From NCBI RefSeq assembly GCF_012848175.1, contig NZ_CP051651.1:4595501-4659500 (forward strand): a stretch of 64,000 bases of DNA, in the 5' to 3' direction. The notes below the pieces were generated by a model. The model was given only the letters and a program-made list of their open reading frames with translations, was not told the DNA's origin and searched no databases. Positions 16,697-25,556 of the stretch are shown piece after piece (positions within the stretch are counted from its first letter, which is position 1; every line of letters starts with the position of its first letter). The DNA is from Xanthomonas campestris pv. badrii. Its GTDB lineage: Bacteria > Pseudomonadota > Gammaproteobacteria > Xanthomonadales > Xanthomonadaceae. The position numbers and the translations under genes were made by a program.

Positions 16697-17001
16697 TCGA
16701 CATCGCGATGCTGGTCAATTTTTATTCGCACCGTTGGTGTCATGCACTACCGAGTCCGAACGTGAGTGGTGCGATGGCGATGGATAGCGAGGGAACGGAA
16801 AGCTATTTGCGTGAAGGTTGGGGTGCGCTTGGAGTAGCAATCTCTCTAGGTTCAATCCAACTCTGACCCTGCTGCCTCACACGTTGACGCAAGGGATCTT
16901 CCATCAACGCTTTCCAGATTGCCAGCATCAGCCAGTTGACATGTCACGCAGCGCGTAGCAGTCTTTTCACCAAGGAGCGTAGAAACTCCTCGAACAGCGG
17001 T
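16697..17001. other. Spacer between the effector operon and the symE-like leader
   Basis: About 300 bases with no convincing reading frame on either strand. It must contain the promoter for the leftward effector operon near its left edge. No clear -35/-10 pair was assigned. The sequence has lower GC than the chromosome around it. Confidence 0.5.
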
Positions 17002-17031
17002 ACCCACCTCCGTCAAACCGGTGGGTTTTTT
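17002..17031 (+). terminator. Intrinsic terminator upstream of the symE-like gene
   Basis: ACCCACC (17002-17008) pairs with GGTGGGT (17020-17026) around an 11-base loop and is followed at once by a run of six T (17026-17031). It is a textbook rho-independent terminator on the plus strand. No protein gene ends just before it, so it may end a small RNA or act as a leader attenuator. Confidence 0.65.
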
Positions 17032-17057
17032 GTGCCTGCAGTGTCTTGCGGGCGCAA

Positions 17058-17178
17058 CCGACGCGATGCCTGCGTCGGGAGGGCGGCTAATACAACACCC
17101 ACCGGGGAAATACGCCCGCCGACTGTTCGCGGTTTCTAACCTCCCGACATCCCGTCGCCACTCGGCGGCGGGGCCTGT
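17058..17178 (+). ncRNA. Structured leader or antisense-RNA region before the symE-like gene
   Basis: Three hairpins follow one another. CCGACGC/GCGTCGG (about 17058-17078) is a perfect 7-bp stem. GGGCG (17081-17085) pairs with CGCCC (17113-17117), enclosing GCTAATACAACACCCACC. CCCGTCGCC/GGCGGCGGG (about 17151-17172) pairs with one G-T. Together with the terminator just upstream this is a strongly folded RNA segment. SymE genes in enteric bacteria are silenced by an antisense RNA (SymR), so a comparable RNA here is plausible; its strand is unknown. Confidence 0.4.
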
Positions 17179-17198
17179 TCGTCAAAGAGGGCTTTGCC

Positions 17199-17552
17199 AT
17201 GCGTCGATCCGCGTCCAGTCCCAAGCCAGCACGCAAGCGCGCCACGGTGCCGCCGCCCACTGAGATCGGCTGGCACTCGCTCGACCCCTCGATCACGCCG
17301 CGGCGCTACCTCGAGCGCGCCCCCACCCCCGAGCCCCGCCCCGATCCCAACAAGCCGCGCCGCCCAGGCCACCCGCGCGCACCGCAACACTGCACCGTCG
17401 GCTACGGCTACTACCCCGACAGCCACCAACGCATCCCCACGCTGCGCCTACGCGGCCGCTGGCTGGAACAACTCGGCTTCACCATCGGCAGCAAACTCAA
17501 CATAACCATGCGCAACGGCGAGCTGCTCGTCACCGTGGTGCCTTCGGACTGA
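17199..17552 (+). CDS. SymE-like type I toxin family protein
   Basis: Encodes 117 residues. The N-terminal half is basic and Pro-rich (PKPARKRATVPPP, PTPEPRPDPNKPRRPGHPR) and probably disordered. The C-terminal half, VGYGYYPDSHQRIPTLRLRG then RWLEQLGFTIGSKLNITM and GELLVTVV, matches the SymE pattern (IP.L.L.G.WL...GF..G....V....G.L.......), an AbrB-like swapped hairpin. E. coli SymE is an SOS-induced protein that compacts nucleic acid. In Xanthomonas such genes often lie near Rhs or phage-related loci, as here. The start was chosen as the first ATG after the structured leader; no strong ribosome-binding site is seen, which would fit translation control by the leader. Confidence 0.7.
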   Translation: MRRSASSPKPARKRATVPPPTEIGWHSLDPSITPRRYLERAPTPEPRPDPNKPRRPGHPRAPQHCTVGYGYYPDSHQRIPTLRLRGRWLEQLGFTIGSKLNITMRNGELLVTVVPSD

Positions 17553-17653
17553 CCAACCTGCCGCGCCCACGCACGGCGAGTGCACCCGCAGGTGGAGAAC
17601 TCGCATTATGAATGACACCCTGACCGGGACCTTCGGCACCCGCCCTCGCATTT

Positions 17654-18206
17654 ATGCGCGACACCCACGTACGAGATACCACGCATTGGCGCCTACGCGA
17701 GGAGCCTGCAGCGGACAGGGCGCGTTTCGACCAGGCCATCGCCTGCTGCATGCCGACCCGTTCGCCTACATGCGTCGGCGCCTGCGTGCCCCCGACACCG
17801 CCAACGACCTCATCCAGGAAACGCTGCTCCGCCTGCTGGCCTATCGCGACGCGCCTGACATCGGCAACTACGCGTTGCTGATGTACCGCATTGCCCACAA
17901 CGTGGAGGTGGGACAGTGGCGCACGCGCCGCCGCCGCCACCTCAACGCTCAGGTCGCACTGGACTCGCACCACTGGCGGCAGATGGTGCCCACGTCGACA
18001 AGATCGCTGAAGCCCGCAGCATCCTGCAGCACATGCAAGCCCAGATGTTGCCCGCACCAACGCGCAGATGCCGGCAGGTCTTCGCCCTCAACCGCGTCGA
18101 CGGCCTCATCTACTCGCGAGTGACCGCAGCCAAGGGCATCTCGATCAAGATGGTGGAAACACACATCAGCTGCGCACTGACTGCGTGCCTAGCAGTGATC
18201 AGTTGA
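17654..18206 (+). pseudogene. ECF-type sigma factor gene broken by frameshifts
   Basis: Sigma-70 family pieces are spread over three frames in the right order. Frame one from 17654 reads EEPAADRARFDQAIACCM. A second frame, about 17744-17980, reads PFAYMRRRLRAPDTANDLIQ, ETLLRLLAYRD and LLMYRIAHNVEVGQWRTRRRR, a typical region 2. A third frame, to 18206, reads ARSILQHMQAQMLPAPTRRC, FALNRVDGLIYSRVTAAKG and ISIKMVETHI, a typical region 4 helix-turn-helix of FecI-like factors. At least two frameshifts and loss of the C-terminus mean no working product. No FecR or receptor partner remains nearby. Confidence 0.65.
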
Positions 18207-18362
18207 AAGCTGGGAGCTCTTGACTCTGTGTTGACAGAGACCGATATGGATGCGAACGTGTGTTCAGCAACTATTGATGCCCGAGAAAAATGCCGCGTCG
18301 CTACGCGGTCATTGATATCAGGCATAAATCACGGATCTGGTTCTTTACTTCAAGGAAAGAAG

Positions 18363-21300
18363 ATGGCACTTCTTCATCAATTCCGCTTTCTGCAGGACCG
18401 CATATCACCTCAGTCTCATCAGTCGAGCCTTTGGCACAACTTAACAATGTCATTTGTTCTCATGACTGTTTCAGCATGTGCTTGGGCTCAAGAAGTCAAA
18501 CCTAGATTTTCGGTTTATGACTCACAAGGAGCACACTTCGGCGACTACGCCACTCAGGTCCAGGCCGAGGCTGCAATCAAATTAATTCCTGGTCCGGCTG
18601 GTGCGGAAGATCTTTATCAATATGTCGACACCATCAAGGAATCGCATGTTTCTGAGAGTGGCGAGATGGCGGTCACTTATTGGATGGGAGCAGAGAAGGC
18701 AAAAGACGAAGGCTGGGTGTACGACGCTGTAGGTGTTACAGATTTACCTACAGAAAAAGCCGCGACAGAAGAGATACTTCGTCAAGTCAATGCAAGAGCG
18801 CCACAGTGTGGGTCAGCTGCGACCTTAGCGCCGGCGAGAGATTGGATTCCATCTATCGGCCCATTTCCCGAGTACGACAGAGGAATGGAATATCAGTCAA
18901 GGGTGTACCAAGTGGACGCGCCTTATGACGATTGCGAGGATACATACAGATTTTCATCATCAGTCGTTAAGAGAAGGCGGACCCAATGCCCTGAAAAATA
19001 TACGGAATGGCTTATAAGCGAGCAGGCTTGCGCTAACAAAGATTTCATGGCGACAATTAAAGTGGCTGCGAACCAGTGCGACGCGGACGTTGGTTCCAGC
19101 TCAGGGCTTGTCGGAAATCCCTGTGATGTAAAGACTGGTGAAAAATTTCAGATCGAGCGTGACTTTGATCTAGGTTGGATTGATTTTTCACGCTATTATC
19201 ATTCGGGGATTGCAACTGCTTCCAGTGATTTCGGTCCAGGCTGGTCACATTCCCATGGTCTATATCTTGCAATTCAAGTTTCCTCATTGGGCCTGATAGA
19301 GGGGAACGGCTATGCGGTGCCGTTTAGGAAGATTGGAGAAAACTATGAGGCGACCAATGGTTCGGGCGAAAGAATAATCCCGGATGGCGACACTTGGAAG
19401 CTGTATAGGCACGACGCCATCTACACTTTCGATGCAAAAGGCCGCTTGTTCTCGCGCATGACTGACGACGGCGCTGGCTTGCTTTACGCCTATGACAGTG
19501 ACGGACGCCTTAGTAAGATCACTTCTTTGCAGGGGAGATCTGTCGATCTCCGCTACGTGGGCGGCGCTAATAAGGACTTGATCGCTAGCGTTTCATCGGC
19601 AGGTGTTCTGCTATCTGCCTACACCTACGATCAGGGTCGATTGAAAAGCGTTACGTTTGCTGACGGTGGCACGCGTGTCTATCACTACGAGGATTTACGT
19701 TTCTCTAGACATCTGACAGGTATCACCAATGAAAATGGTCAGCGCTTCAGTACCTACGCGTACGATGACGTAGGGCGGGCGGTATCCAGTCAGCACATCG
19801 GTGGGGCAGACGGGGTAGCTCTCGCTTATTCCTCTGCCGGAACGATCGTGACTGATGCATTGGGAGGCAAATCTACCTACGCTATGACCAATGCTGGCGG
19901 TCAAGCACCGAAGATTTCCGCAATTACCGATGGCGCGGGAACGGTGAGCTACACCTACTACGATCAATCTGTGGACTACCGTAGAAGGTTGAGCACCATG
20001 ACGGATCGGCGAGGCATACAGACAAAGCATATCTATTCGGAAACAACCGATAACGGGGTAAGTGTCAGTGTCCACACCATCCAGGAAGCCATTGGGCATC
20101 CTCAGCAACGCACCATAACGACAGCAACCGCGACAGGCTCAAATAAAGTCCTCTCGATTCAGCTAGACGGACGCAAAACAACGTACACGCGCAACGCTCG
20201 GCTTCAGCCTGTCCTCTTGACAGTAACCAGCCAAGAAGGCCAGAAGCGAGAGCTGGCTTACACGTATTGTGAGGCGTCTGATGTTGCCACCGGTGGTGGT
20301 GGCTGCCCGATCCTTGGCTATTTGAAGTCCATCGATGGCCCGCGCACGGATATCGACGACCGTACGACCTACAACTACTACCCCATCGATGCCGCTGGGT
20401 GCCAGACTGGCACCGGACCGTGCCCGTACCGTAAGGGCGACCTCAAGCAGATCATCAACGCCCGCGGCCATATCCGGGAGAATCTTAGCTATGACGCAGC
20501 GGGCCGCGTTCTTTCTGCCGTTGACGAAAACGGGGTGCTGACCGATTACAGCTACCACCCGCGTGGTTGGCTGGCATCGACCACGGTGCATGGCGCTGCT
20601 TCCGGGCAGAATCGCGTCACCACGTTGGAGTATTGGCCCACCGGCTTGGTCAAGCGCATCACCCAGCCCGACGGCAGCTACGCCACGTTTGTCTACGACC
20701 AGGCCCAACGCCTCACCGATGTCACCGATACGCTGGGCAACACCCTTCATTACGTGCTTGATGATGCAGGCAATCGTCTGGAGGAGCAGACCAAGGATGC
20801 GCAAGGTACGCTCAAGCGCAGCTTAAGCCGTATTTACAACCAATTGGGCCAACTGAAAACGCAGGCGGACGCAGCAGCAAATCCCACCGACTATGCCTAC
20901 GATGCAAACGGCAACCTGCGCTTGATCACCGACGCATTTGGCCGTAACACCCTGCAAGAGCATGATCCGCTCGGTCGGCTTGCGCGCACCTTGCAGGACG
21001 TCGATGGCATCAAGGCCGAAACCAATGTGGGTTACGACACGCAGGATCGCCCCTTGCAGGTCAAGGATCCCAAACGTCTGGACACGCGCTACACGTACAA
21101 CGGCTTTGGCGATACCCTGAAGCTGACCAGCCCGGACACCGGCGTCACTAGCTATACCTACGACAGCGCCGGCAACCGCGCCACGCAGACCGATGCACGC
21201 GGCATCACGTCCACCTATGGCTACGACACGCTCAACCGTGTCCTGAGCATCAGCTACCCAACCACCGCCTTCAATGTCAGCTACACCTATGACGTCACGC

Positions 21301-23048
21301 AGAGCGTGTGCGCCAGCGGTGAGACCTTCACCGTCGGGCAGCTGGCCAAGCTCCAGGATGGCAGCGGTACCACCCAGTACTGCTACAACCGCTTCGGCGA
21401 GGTGGTGCGCAAGGTGCAGACGGTCAACGGCAAGGTGTTGGTGGTGCGCTACGACTACACGCCTGGCGGCCGCCTGCGGTCGATGGTCTACCCTGACGGC
21501 ACCACGGTCGATTATGTCCGCAACGCGCAAGGCCAGACGACCGAGGTTGGGGTGACGGCACAAGGCGGCAGCCGCCAACGTCTGCTGAGCGGAGCGACCT
21601 ACTATCCGTTCGGCCCATCTGCCGGCTGGACCTACGGCAACGGCCGCACGTTGGCGCGCATGTACGATCAGGATTACCGCCCACAGAGCATTCAGGACAG
21701 CCGCACAGGCGGCCTGGAGATTGGCTTCGGCTTCGACCCTGTTGGCGACCTCACTGACCTGACCCCGGCCGGTAACCCGACGCCAGAGCTTCAACTGACC
21801 TACGACGCGCTTGGCCGGCTGACCGCACTCAAGGATGGCAGTACAGGTACCGTGATCGACGGCTATAGCTACGATGGTACGGGTAACCGCATGAGCGCCA
21901 AAGTCGGCGGCGCCACGCAGGTCTACACCTATCCAACGACCAACCACCGCTTGAGCGCAGTCGCAGGCGTGGCACGCACCTACGACAAGATGGGCAACAC
22001 CCTCACCATCGGCGGCAAGGCACGCGAGTACCTGTACGACACCACGGGCCGCATGACCCAGGCCAAGCGCGCAGGCGTCGCAGTCATGAACTACCGCTAC
22101 AACGGCCGAGGCGAGCAGGTACGTCGCTACCTGGGCACCACCAACACCTATACGCTCTACGACGAGGCCGGCCACTGGCTCGGCGACTACGACACTAACG
22201 GTGCACCCAAGCAACAAGCGATCTGGCTGGATGACCTGCCGGTGGGCCTGTTGGCCAACGGCGGTCAACTGCACTACATCGAACCCGACCACCTCGGCAG
22301 CCCGCGTGTAGTCGTGGATGCCGCCCGCGACGTTGCCGTGTGGAACTGGAGCCTGAAGGGCGAAGCCTTCGGCAACACAGCACCCAACCAGGATCCGGAT
22401 GGCGATGGCACCGCGATGGTGGTTGACATGCGTTTCCCGGGGCAGCGCTACGATGCGGCCAGCGGGTTCAATCAGAACTACTTCCGGGATTACGATGCGG
22501 CTACAGGTCGGTATGGGCAGAGTGATCCGATTGGGCTTAACGGCGGAATTTCCACTTATCAATACGCCTTAGGAAAACCCCTTGTCGCTTCTGACAAGTT
22601 TGGTCAAAAAACATACGTCATCGTTACCCGCGATCTTGGGATCGGCTCGCACACTGCCATGTTAATAGATTCAGAAAACGGAGCCCCCCCATTTCTATAT
22701 GATCCCGCCGGGTCCTATATGGGAGAAACTAGAGGTAGTGGCGGAGTCTTTGAAGGTGTTGATGGAGGGGCTAGCCTTAGAAGTTACGTTGATTACCAAA
22801 AGAGTACAGGAAGTAGCGTTGAGGTAATCGTTCTTAATACTACCGCAAGCCAAGAGAGAAGATTTAAAATGGAAGCAGAAGAGCTCGGCGATAGCAGAGG
22901 TTTTTCTTGTGCCTCCTCGATCTCTTCCGTAATGTCAGGATATTGTGGGGTTGTAAACCATACGATTTTTCCTGGGCGATTGGCAGATATGCTGAACGAA
23001 GCCCGAAATAAAGAAAGGTCTGAGTCATGTGTAGATGGGGGAAAGTGA
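18363..23048 (+). CDS. Secreted Rhs/YD-repeat toxin with a C-terminal papain-like tip
   Basis: Encodes 1561 residues. ATG 18363 follows AAGGAAAG and opens a signal peptide ending CAWAQ; an earlier in-frame start exists but would bury the signal. Residues about 255-330 (LVGNPCDVKTGEKFQIERDF) look like the DUF6531 module that begins many Rhs shells. YD repeats fill about 380-1300. The conserved core end, FRDYDAATGRYGQSDPIGL, closes at 1392. The last 169 residues are a variable tip with GIGSHTAMLID (His1430), FLYDPAGSY and GFSCASSISS (Cys1516). His before Cys suggests a permuted papain-like (NlpC/P60 or LRAT-like) hydrolase; this is inference. A membrane protein gene overlapping the stop is the likely immunity gene. 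The tip has lower GC than the core. Confidence 0.88.
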   Translation: MALLHQFRFLQDRISPQSHQSSLWHNLTMSFVLMTVSACAWAQEVKPRFSVYDSQGAHFGDYATQVQAEAAIKLIPGPAGAEDLYQYVDTIKESHVSESGEMAVTYWMGAEKAKDEGWVYDAVGVTDLPTEKAATEEILRQVNARAPQCGSAATLAPARDWIPSIGPFPEYDRGMEYQSRVYQVDAPYDDCEDTYRFSSSVVKRRRTQCPEKYTEWLISEQACANKDFMATIKVAANQCDADVGSSSGLVGNPCDVKTGEKFQIERDFDLGWIDFSRYYHSGIATASSDFGPGWSHSHGLYLAIQVSSLGLIEGNGYAVPFRKIGENYEATNGSGERIIPDGDTWKLYRHDAIYTFDAKGRLFSRMTDDGAGLLYAYDSDGRLSKITSLQGRSVDLRYVGGANKDLIASVSSAGVLLSAYTYDQGRLKSVTFADGGTRVYHYEDLRFSRHLTGITNENGQRFSTYAYDDVGRAVSSQHIGGADGVALAYSSAGTIVTDALGGKSTYAMTNAGGQAPKISAITDGAGTVSYTYYDQSVDYRRRLSTMTDRRGIQTKHIYSETTDNGVSVSVHTIQEAIGHPQQRTITTATATGSNKVLSIQLDGRKTTYTRNARLQPVLLTVTSQEGQKRELAYTYCEASDVATGGGGCPILGYLKSIDGPRTDIDDRTTYNYYPIDAAGCQTGTGPCPYRKGDLKQIINARGHIRENLSYDAAGRVLSAVDENGVLTDYSYHPRGWLASTTVHGAASGQNRVTTLEYWPTGLVKRITQPDGSYATFVYDQAQRLTDVTDTLGNTLHYVLDDAGNRLEEQTKDAQGTLKRSLSRIYNQLGQLKTQADAAANPTDYAYDANGNLRLITDAFGRNTLQEHDPLGRLARTLQDVDGIKAETNVGYDTQDRPLQVKDPKRLDTRYTYNGFGDTLKLTSPDTGVTSYTYDSAGNRATQTDARGITSTYGYDTLNRVLSISYPTTAFNVSYTYDVTQSVCASGETFTVGQLAKLQDGSGTTQYCYNRFGEVVRKVQTVNGKVLVVRYDYTPGGRLRSMVYPDGTTVDYVRNAQGQTTEVGVTAQGGSRQRLLSGATYYPFGPSAGWTYGNGRTLARMYDQDYRPQSIQDSRTGGLEIGFGFDPVGDLTDLTPAGNPTPELQLTYDALGRLTALKDGSTGTVIDGYSYDGTGNRMSAKVGGATQVYTYPTTNHRLSAVAGVARTYDKMGNTLTIGGKAREYLYDTTGRMTQAKRAGVAVMNYRYNGRGEQVRRYLGTTNTYTLYDEAGHWLGDYDTNGAPKQQAIWLDDLPVGLLANGGQLHYIEPDHLGSPRVVVDAARDVAVWNWSLKGEAFGNTAPNQDPDGDGTAMVVDMRFPGQRYDAASGFNQNYFRDYDAATGRYGQSDPIGLNGGISTYQYALGKPLVASDKFGQKTYVIVTRDLGIGSHTAMLIDSENGAPPFLYDPAGSYMGETRGSGGVFEGVDGGASLRSYVDYQKSTGSSVEVIVLNTTASQERRFKMEAEELGDSRGFSCASSISSVMSGYCGVVNHTIFPGRLADMLNEARNKERSESCVDGGK

Positions 23049-23485
23049 TGTCATTACCTCAAAAGTTAGCTTGGGCGGGGATTTTTTTCTCCGCGATGTA
23101 TTTACTTTTCTCTTTGATGTGGCCATACAGCGTCTCTTTTATAGTCAAAAACAATGAGATGGCAATTAACTACAAATTAATATTTTCATTTCTTTTGATC
23201 TTTATTCCTTACCTGGTTTTCCGAACGTCTCGCACAGTCTTAGGGGCCGTAGGTGTCGGGATTTTTATAGGTGGTTTATGTGGGCTGGCAGCAATACTAA
23301 TTGTTTCAATCGCATCATCTGGATACACTTCGCTGATAGGTGAGATGAAACGTAGCGGAGTTGGGAATTGGTTTGTCTTGCATTTCATGATCGCCATAGT
23401 TCTTGGTGGCTGGACGGTTGGAGGCATGATCGGTTTAGTTGTAGGTATTAATTTCAAGAAAACCAAGAGCGGTGTCAGGTTCTAA
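23048..23485 (+). CDS. Multi-pass membrane protein, likely immunity to the Rhs tip
   Basis: Encodes 145 residues from the ATG that overlaps the Rhs stop codon (TGATG). Four hydrophobic segments are seen: about residues 7-27 (WAGIFFSAMYLLFSLMWPY), 44-62 (LIFSFLLIFIPYLVF), 66-92 (LGAVGVGIFIGGLCGLAAIL) and 112-138 (FMIAIVLGGWTVGGMIGLVV). The composition is AT-rich, like the toxin tip. Position directly after a polymorphic toxin and tight coupling make immunity the likely role. A membrane-bound immunity protein suggests that the toxin acts in the periplasm or at the membrane. The family was not recognised. The next bases (from 23484) are a copied piece of Rhs core, so this gene and the tip moved as a unit. 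Confidence 0.7.
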   Translation: MSLPQKLAWAGIFFSAMYLLFSLMWPYSVSFIVKNNEMAINYKLIFSFLLIFIPYLVFRTSRTVLGAVGVGIFIGGLCGLAAILIVSIASSGYTSLIGEMKRSGVGNWFVLHFMIAIVLGGWTVGGMIGLVVGINFKKTKSGVRF

Positions 23486-24431
23486 GGCACGCGAGTACCT
23501 GTACGACCCCACCGGGCGCATGACCCAGGTCAAGCGCGCAGGTGTCGCAGTCATGAACTACCGCTACAACGGCCGAGGCGAGCAGGTACGTCGCTACCTG
23601 GGCACCACCAACACCTATACGCTCTACGACGAGGCCGGCCATTGGCTCGGCGACTACGACACTAACGGTGCACCCAAGCAACAAGCGATCTGGCTGGACG
23701 ACCTGCCGGTGGGCCTGCTGGCCAACGGGGGTCAATTGCACTACATCGAACCCGACCACCTAGGCAGCCCGCGTGTGGTCGTGGATGCCGCCCGCGACGT
23801 TGCCGTATGGAACTGGAGCCTGAAGGGCGAAGCCTTCGGAAACACCGCGCCCAACCAGGATCCGGATGGAGACAGCACTGCGATGGTGTTCGACATGCGT
23901 TTCCCAGGGCAGCGGTTTGATGCGGCCAGCGGGTTCAATCAGAACTACTTCCGCGATTACGATGCGGCGACTGGTCGGTATGGGCAGAGTGATCCGATTG
24001 GCTTAAGAGCAGGAGTTGGTACATACGTTTATGTTAAAGGAAGCCCAGTTAGCCACCTAGATCCTTCTGGTCTTTGTGAAGATAAACCAAAGGAAGACTG
24101 TCTTGATGCTGCTCTAAGTACTTACTCTATGGAAGAGTCAGTTAATTCGATTGTGGGATTTGGCGCCGGTTCCGCAATCTTTGGTGGATCGGCGCAGGTG
24201 GTCAATAAGTCAGCAATTAAGCCGCGTGGTGGGGTGGCAGGTGGAGGTCCCAGCGGGCGTTACACGAGTTACTCCAGACGCTACCTGGGAAATGGGGTCG
24301 GGAGAACTATTGGTAGACTCGGAATAGGAACGGTAGTTAAGAGGGCAGGTATTATTGGAGCAGGGATTGGTGCAATAACAGAGCACGTTGAAGCATTGAA
24401 TGCTTTTGTAAAATGTCGAGGTGCTCAGTGA
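23484..24431 (+). pseudogene. Displaced Rhs C-terminal tip cassette (second toxin end)
   Basis: From 23484 the sequence copies the Rhs core end of the main gene (main copy from about 22017 to 22536) with few differences, then switches at about 24002 to a new tip. The open frame (23472-24431) lacks a signal peptide and the repeat shell, so it would not make a full toxin. It can become one by recombination with the main gene. The new tip, after DPIGLRAGVGTYVYVKGSPV, has a conserved SHLDPSGLCED linker, a Gly/Ala-rich stretch (IVGFGAGSAIFGGSAQVV) and a basic Gly-rich end (YLGNGVGRTIGRLGIGTVVK). Its activity was not recognised. An immunity-type gene overlaps its stop. Confidence 0.7.
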
Positions 24432-24790
24432 TCGACCATTCTGCTAGAAATATCGGAGTTGAGTTGCTGCGGAAGCTAGATGAAAACCGACTTTACTCAA
24501 GTGAATTTGAGGGAAATTGGCCGAAAAAAACTGAGGATAATGCGGTTAGGTCGATCGGGTACTGGATATGGACTTTATTTGACGACGAAAATGAGTGTAT
24601 TATTGAAATAAAAGAAAACTCGGAAGAAAAATCCATTCTGAAAAACTCAATAGAGTTTTTAAATTCAGATCGAATTTTTCATCCCAGGGTGCTCGTAAAA
24701 TATGAAAAGATGAAAAAAATTATTTTTGAGGGCACAGAATGGTTAGGATGCGAATTGCCTTGGCATAAGAAATGGCCTTTTCCTGAGTAG
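24428..24790 (+). CDS. Probable immunity protein for the displaced Rhs tip
   Basis: About 120 residues. The GTG at 24428 overlaps the stop of the tip gene by four bases (GTGA); an ATG at 24413 in the same frame is the alternative. The protein is soluble and acidic in its middle (YWIWTLFDDENECIIEIKEN), with a Trp/Lys-rich end (GTEWLGCELPWHKKWPFPE). It has no signal peptide or membrane segment, so it would neutralise a cytoplasmic toxin. GC is markedly lower than in the Rhs core. The family was not recognised; the role comes from position only. Confidence 0.6.
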   Translation: MIDHSARNIGVELLRKLDENRLYSSEFEGNWPKKTEDNAVRSIGYWIWTLFDDENECIIEIKENSEEKSILKNSIEFLNSDRIFHPRVLVKYEKMKKIIFEGTEWLGCELPWHKKWPFPE

Positions 24791-24860
24791 ATAATTCATT
24801 CAGAACTGTGGAGGGGCCTACTGTGGAGGGCCTTGGAAGATGAATTGGCATCGATCCAAT

Positions 24861-25221
24861 CGGTACCTCACCGCTCTGACCCCGGCCGGCAACCCGACAC
24901 CGGACTTGCGACTGGACTACGACGCCCTGGGCCGGCTCACCGCGCTCAAGGATGGCGCTACCGAGGCGGTGATCGACGGCTATAGCTACGATGGCACCGG
25001 CAATCGCCTGAGTGCCAAGGTCGGCGGCGCCACCCAGGCCTACACCTATCTGACGACCAACCACCGCCTGAGCGCAGTCGCAGGCGTGGCGCGCACCTAC
25101 GACAAGATGGGCAACACCCTCACCATCGGCGGCAAGGCACGCGAGTACCTGTACGACACCACGGGCCGCATGACCCAGGCCAAGCGTGCAGGCGTCGCGG
25201 TCATGAACTACCGCTACAACG
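24861..25221 (+). pseudogene. Third Rhs core fragment, truncated by an IS
   Basis: The sequence repeats part of the main Rhs gene (about 21759-22110), starting LTALTPAGNPTPDLRLDYDA and including YDGTGNRLSAKVGG and REYLYDTTGRMTQAKRAGVA. It stops at AACGG (25218-25222), exactly where the insertion sequence begins. A start codon at 24840 gives an open frame of 133 codons, but this is only an interior piece. The remainder of the core and its tip are not found on the other side of the IS, so they were lost by deletion. Confidence 0.75.
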
Positions 25222-25289
25222 GTAATCCCCCCACAGGTTAGCTGACGCCAGAAGTGGAATTTTCTCGTACCCTTTTCCGAGGAGGTTCC

Positions 25290-25556
25290 ATGAAGACATC
25301 CCGCTTCACCGACAGCCAGATCATTGCCGTCCTCAAGCAGGCCGAGGCCGGTACATCCGTGCCGGAGTTGTGCCGGGAACACGGCATCAGCTCGGCGACG
25401 TTCTACAAGTGGCGCAGCAAGTTCGGCGGCATGGACGCATCGCTGATGTCCCAGCTCAGGGAGCTGCAGGACGAGAACCGGCGCCTGAAGAAGATGTACG
25501 CCGATGCCCAGCTCAGCGCCGACCTGCTGAAGGAGGCGATGGCAAAAAAATGGTGA
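25290..25556 (+). CDS. IS3-family transposase OrfA
   Basis: Encodes 88 residues from ATG 25290, with GAGG eight bases upstream. It has a helix-turn-helix of the IS3 OrfA kind ([36 protein letters not shown]) followed by a leucine-zipper coiled coil ([20 protein letters not shown]). It ends at TGA 25554-25556. A run of seven A (25544-25550) just before the stop is the usual slippery site for a -1 shift into OrfB, giving the OrfAB fusion that carries out transposition. Confidence 0.93.
   Translation: MKTSRFTDSQIIAVLKQAEAGTSVPELCREHGISSATFYKWRSKFGGMDASLMSQLRELQDENRRLKKMYADAQLSADLLKEAMAKKW

Noticed and set aside
20823..22562. 579-codon minus-strand frame inside the Rhs gene
   Set aside because: It mirrors YD-repeat periodicity of the real gene and has no start context.
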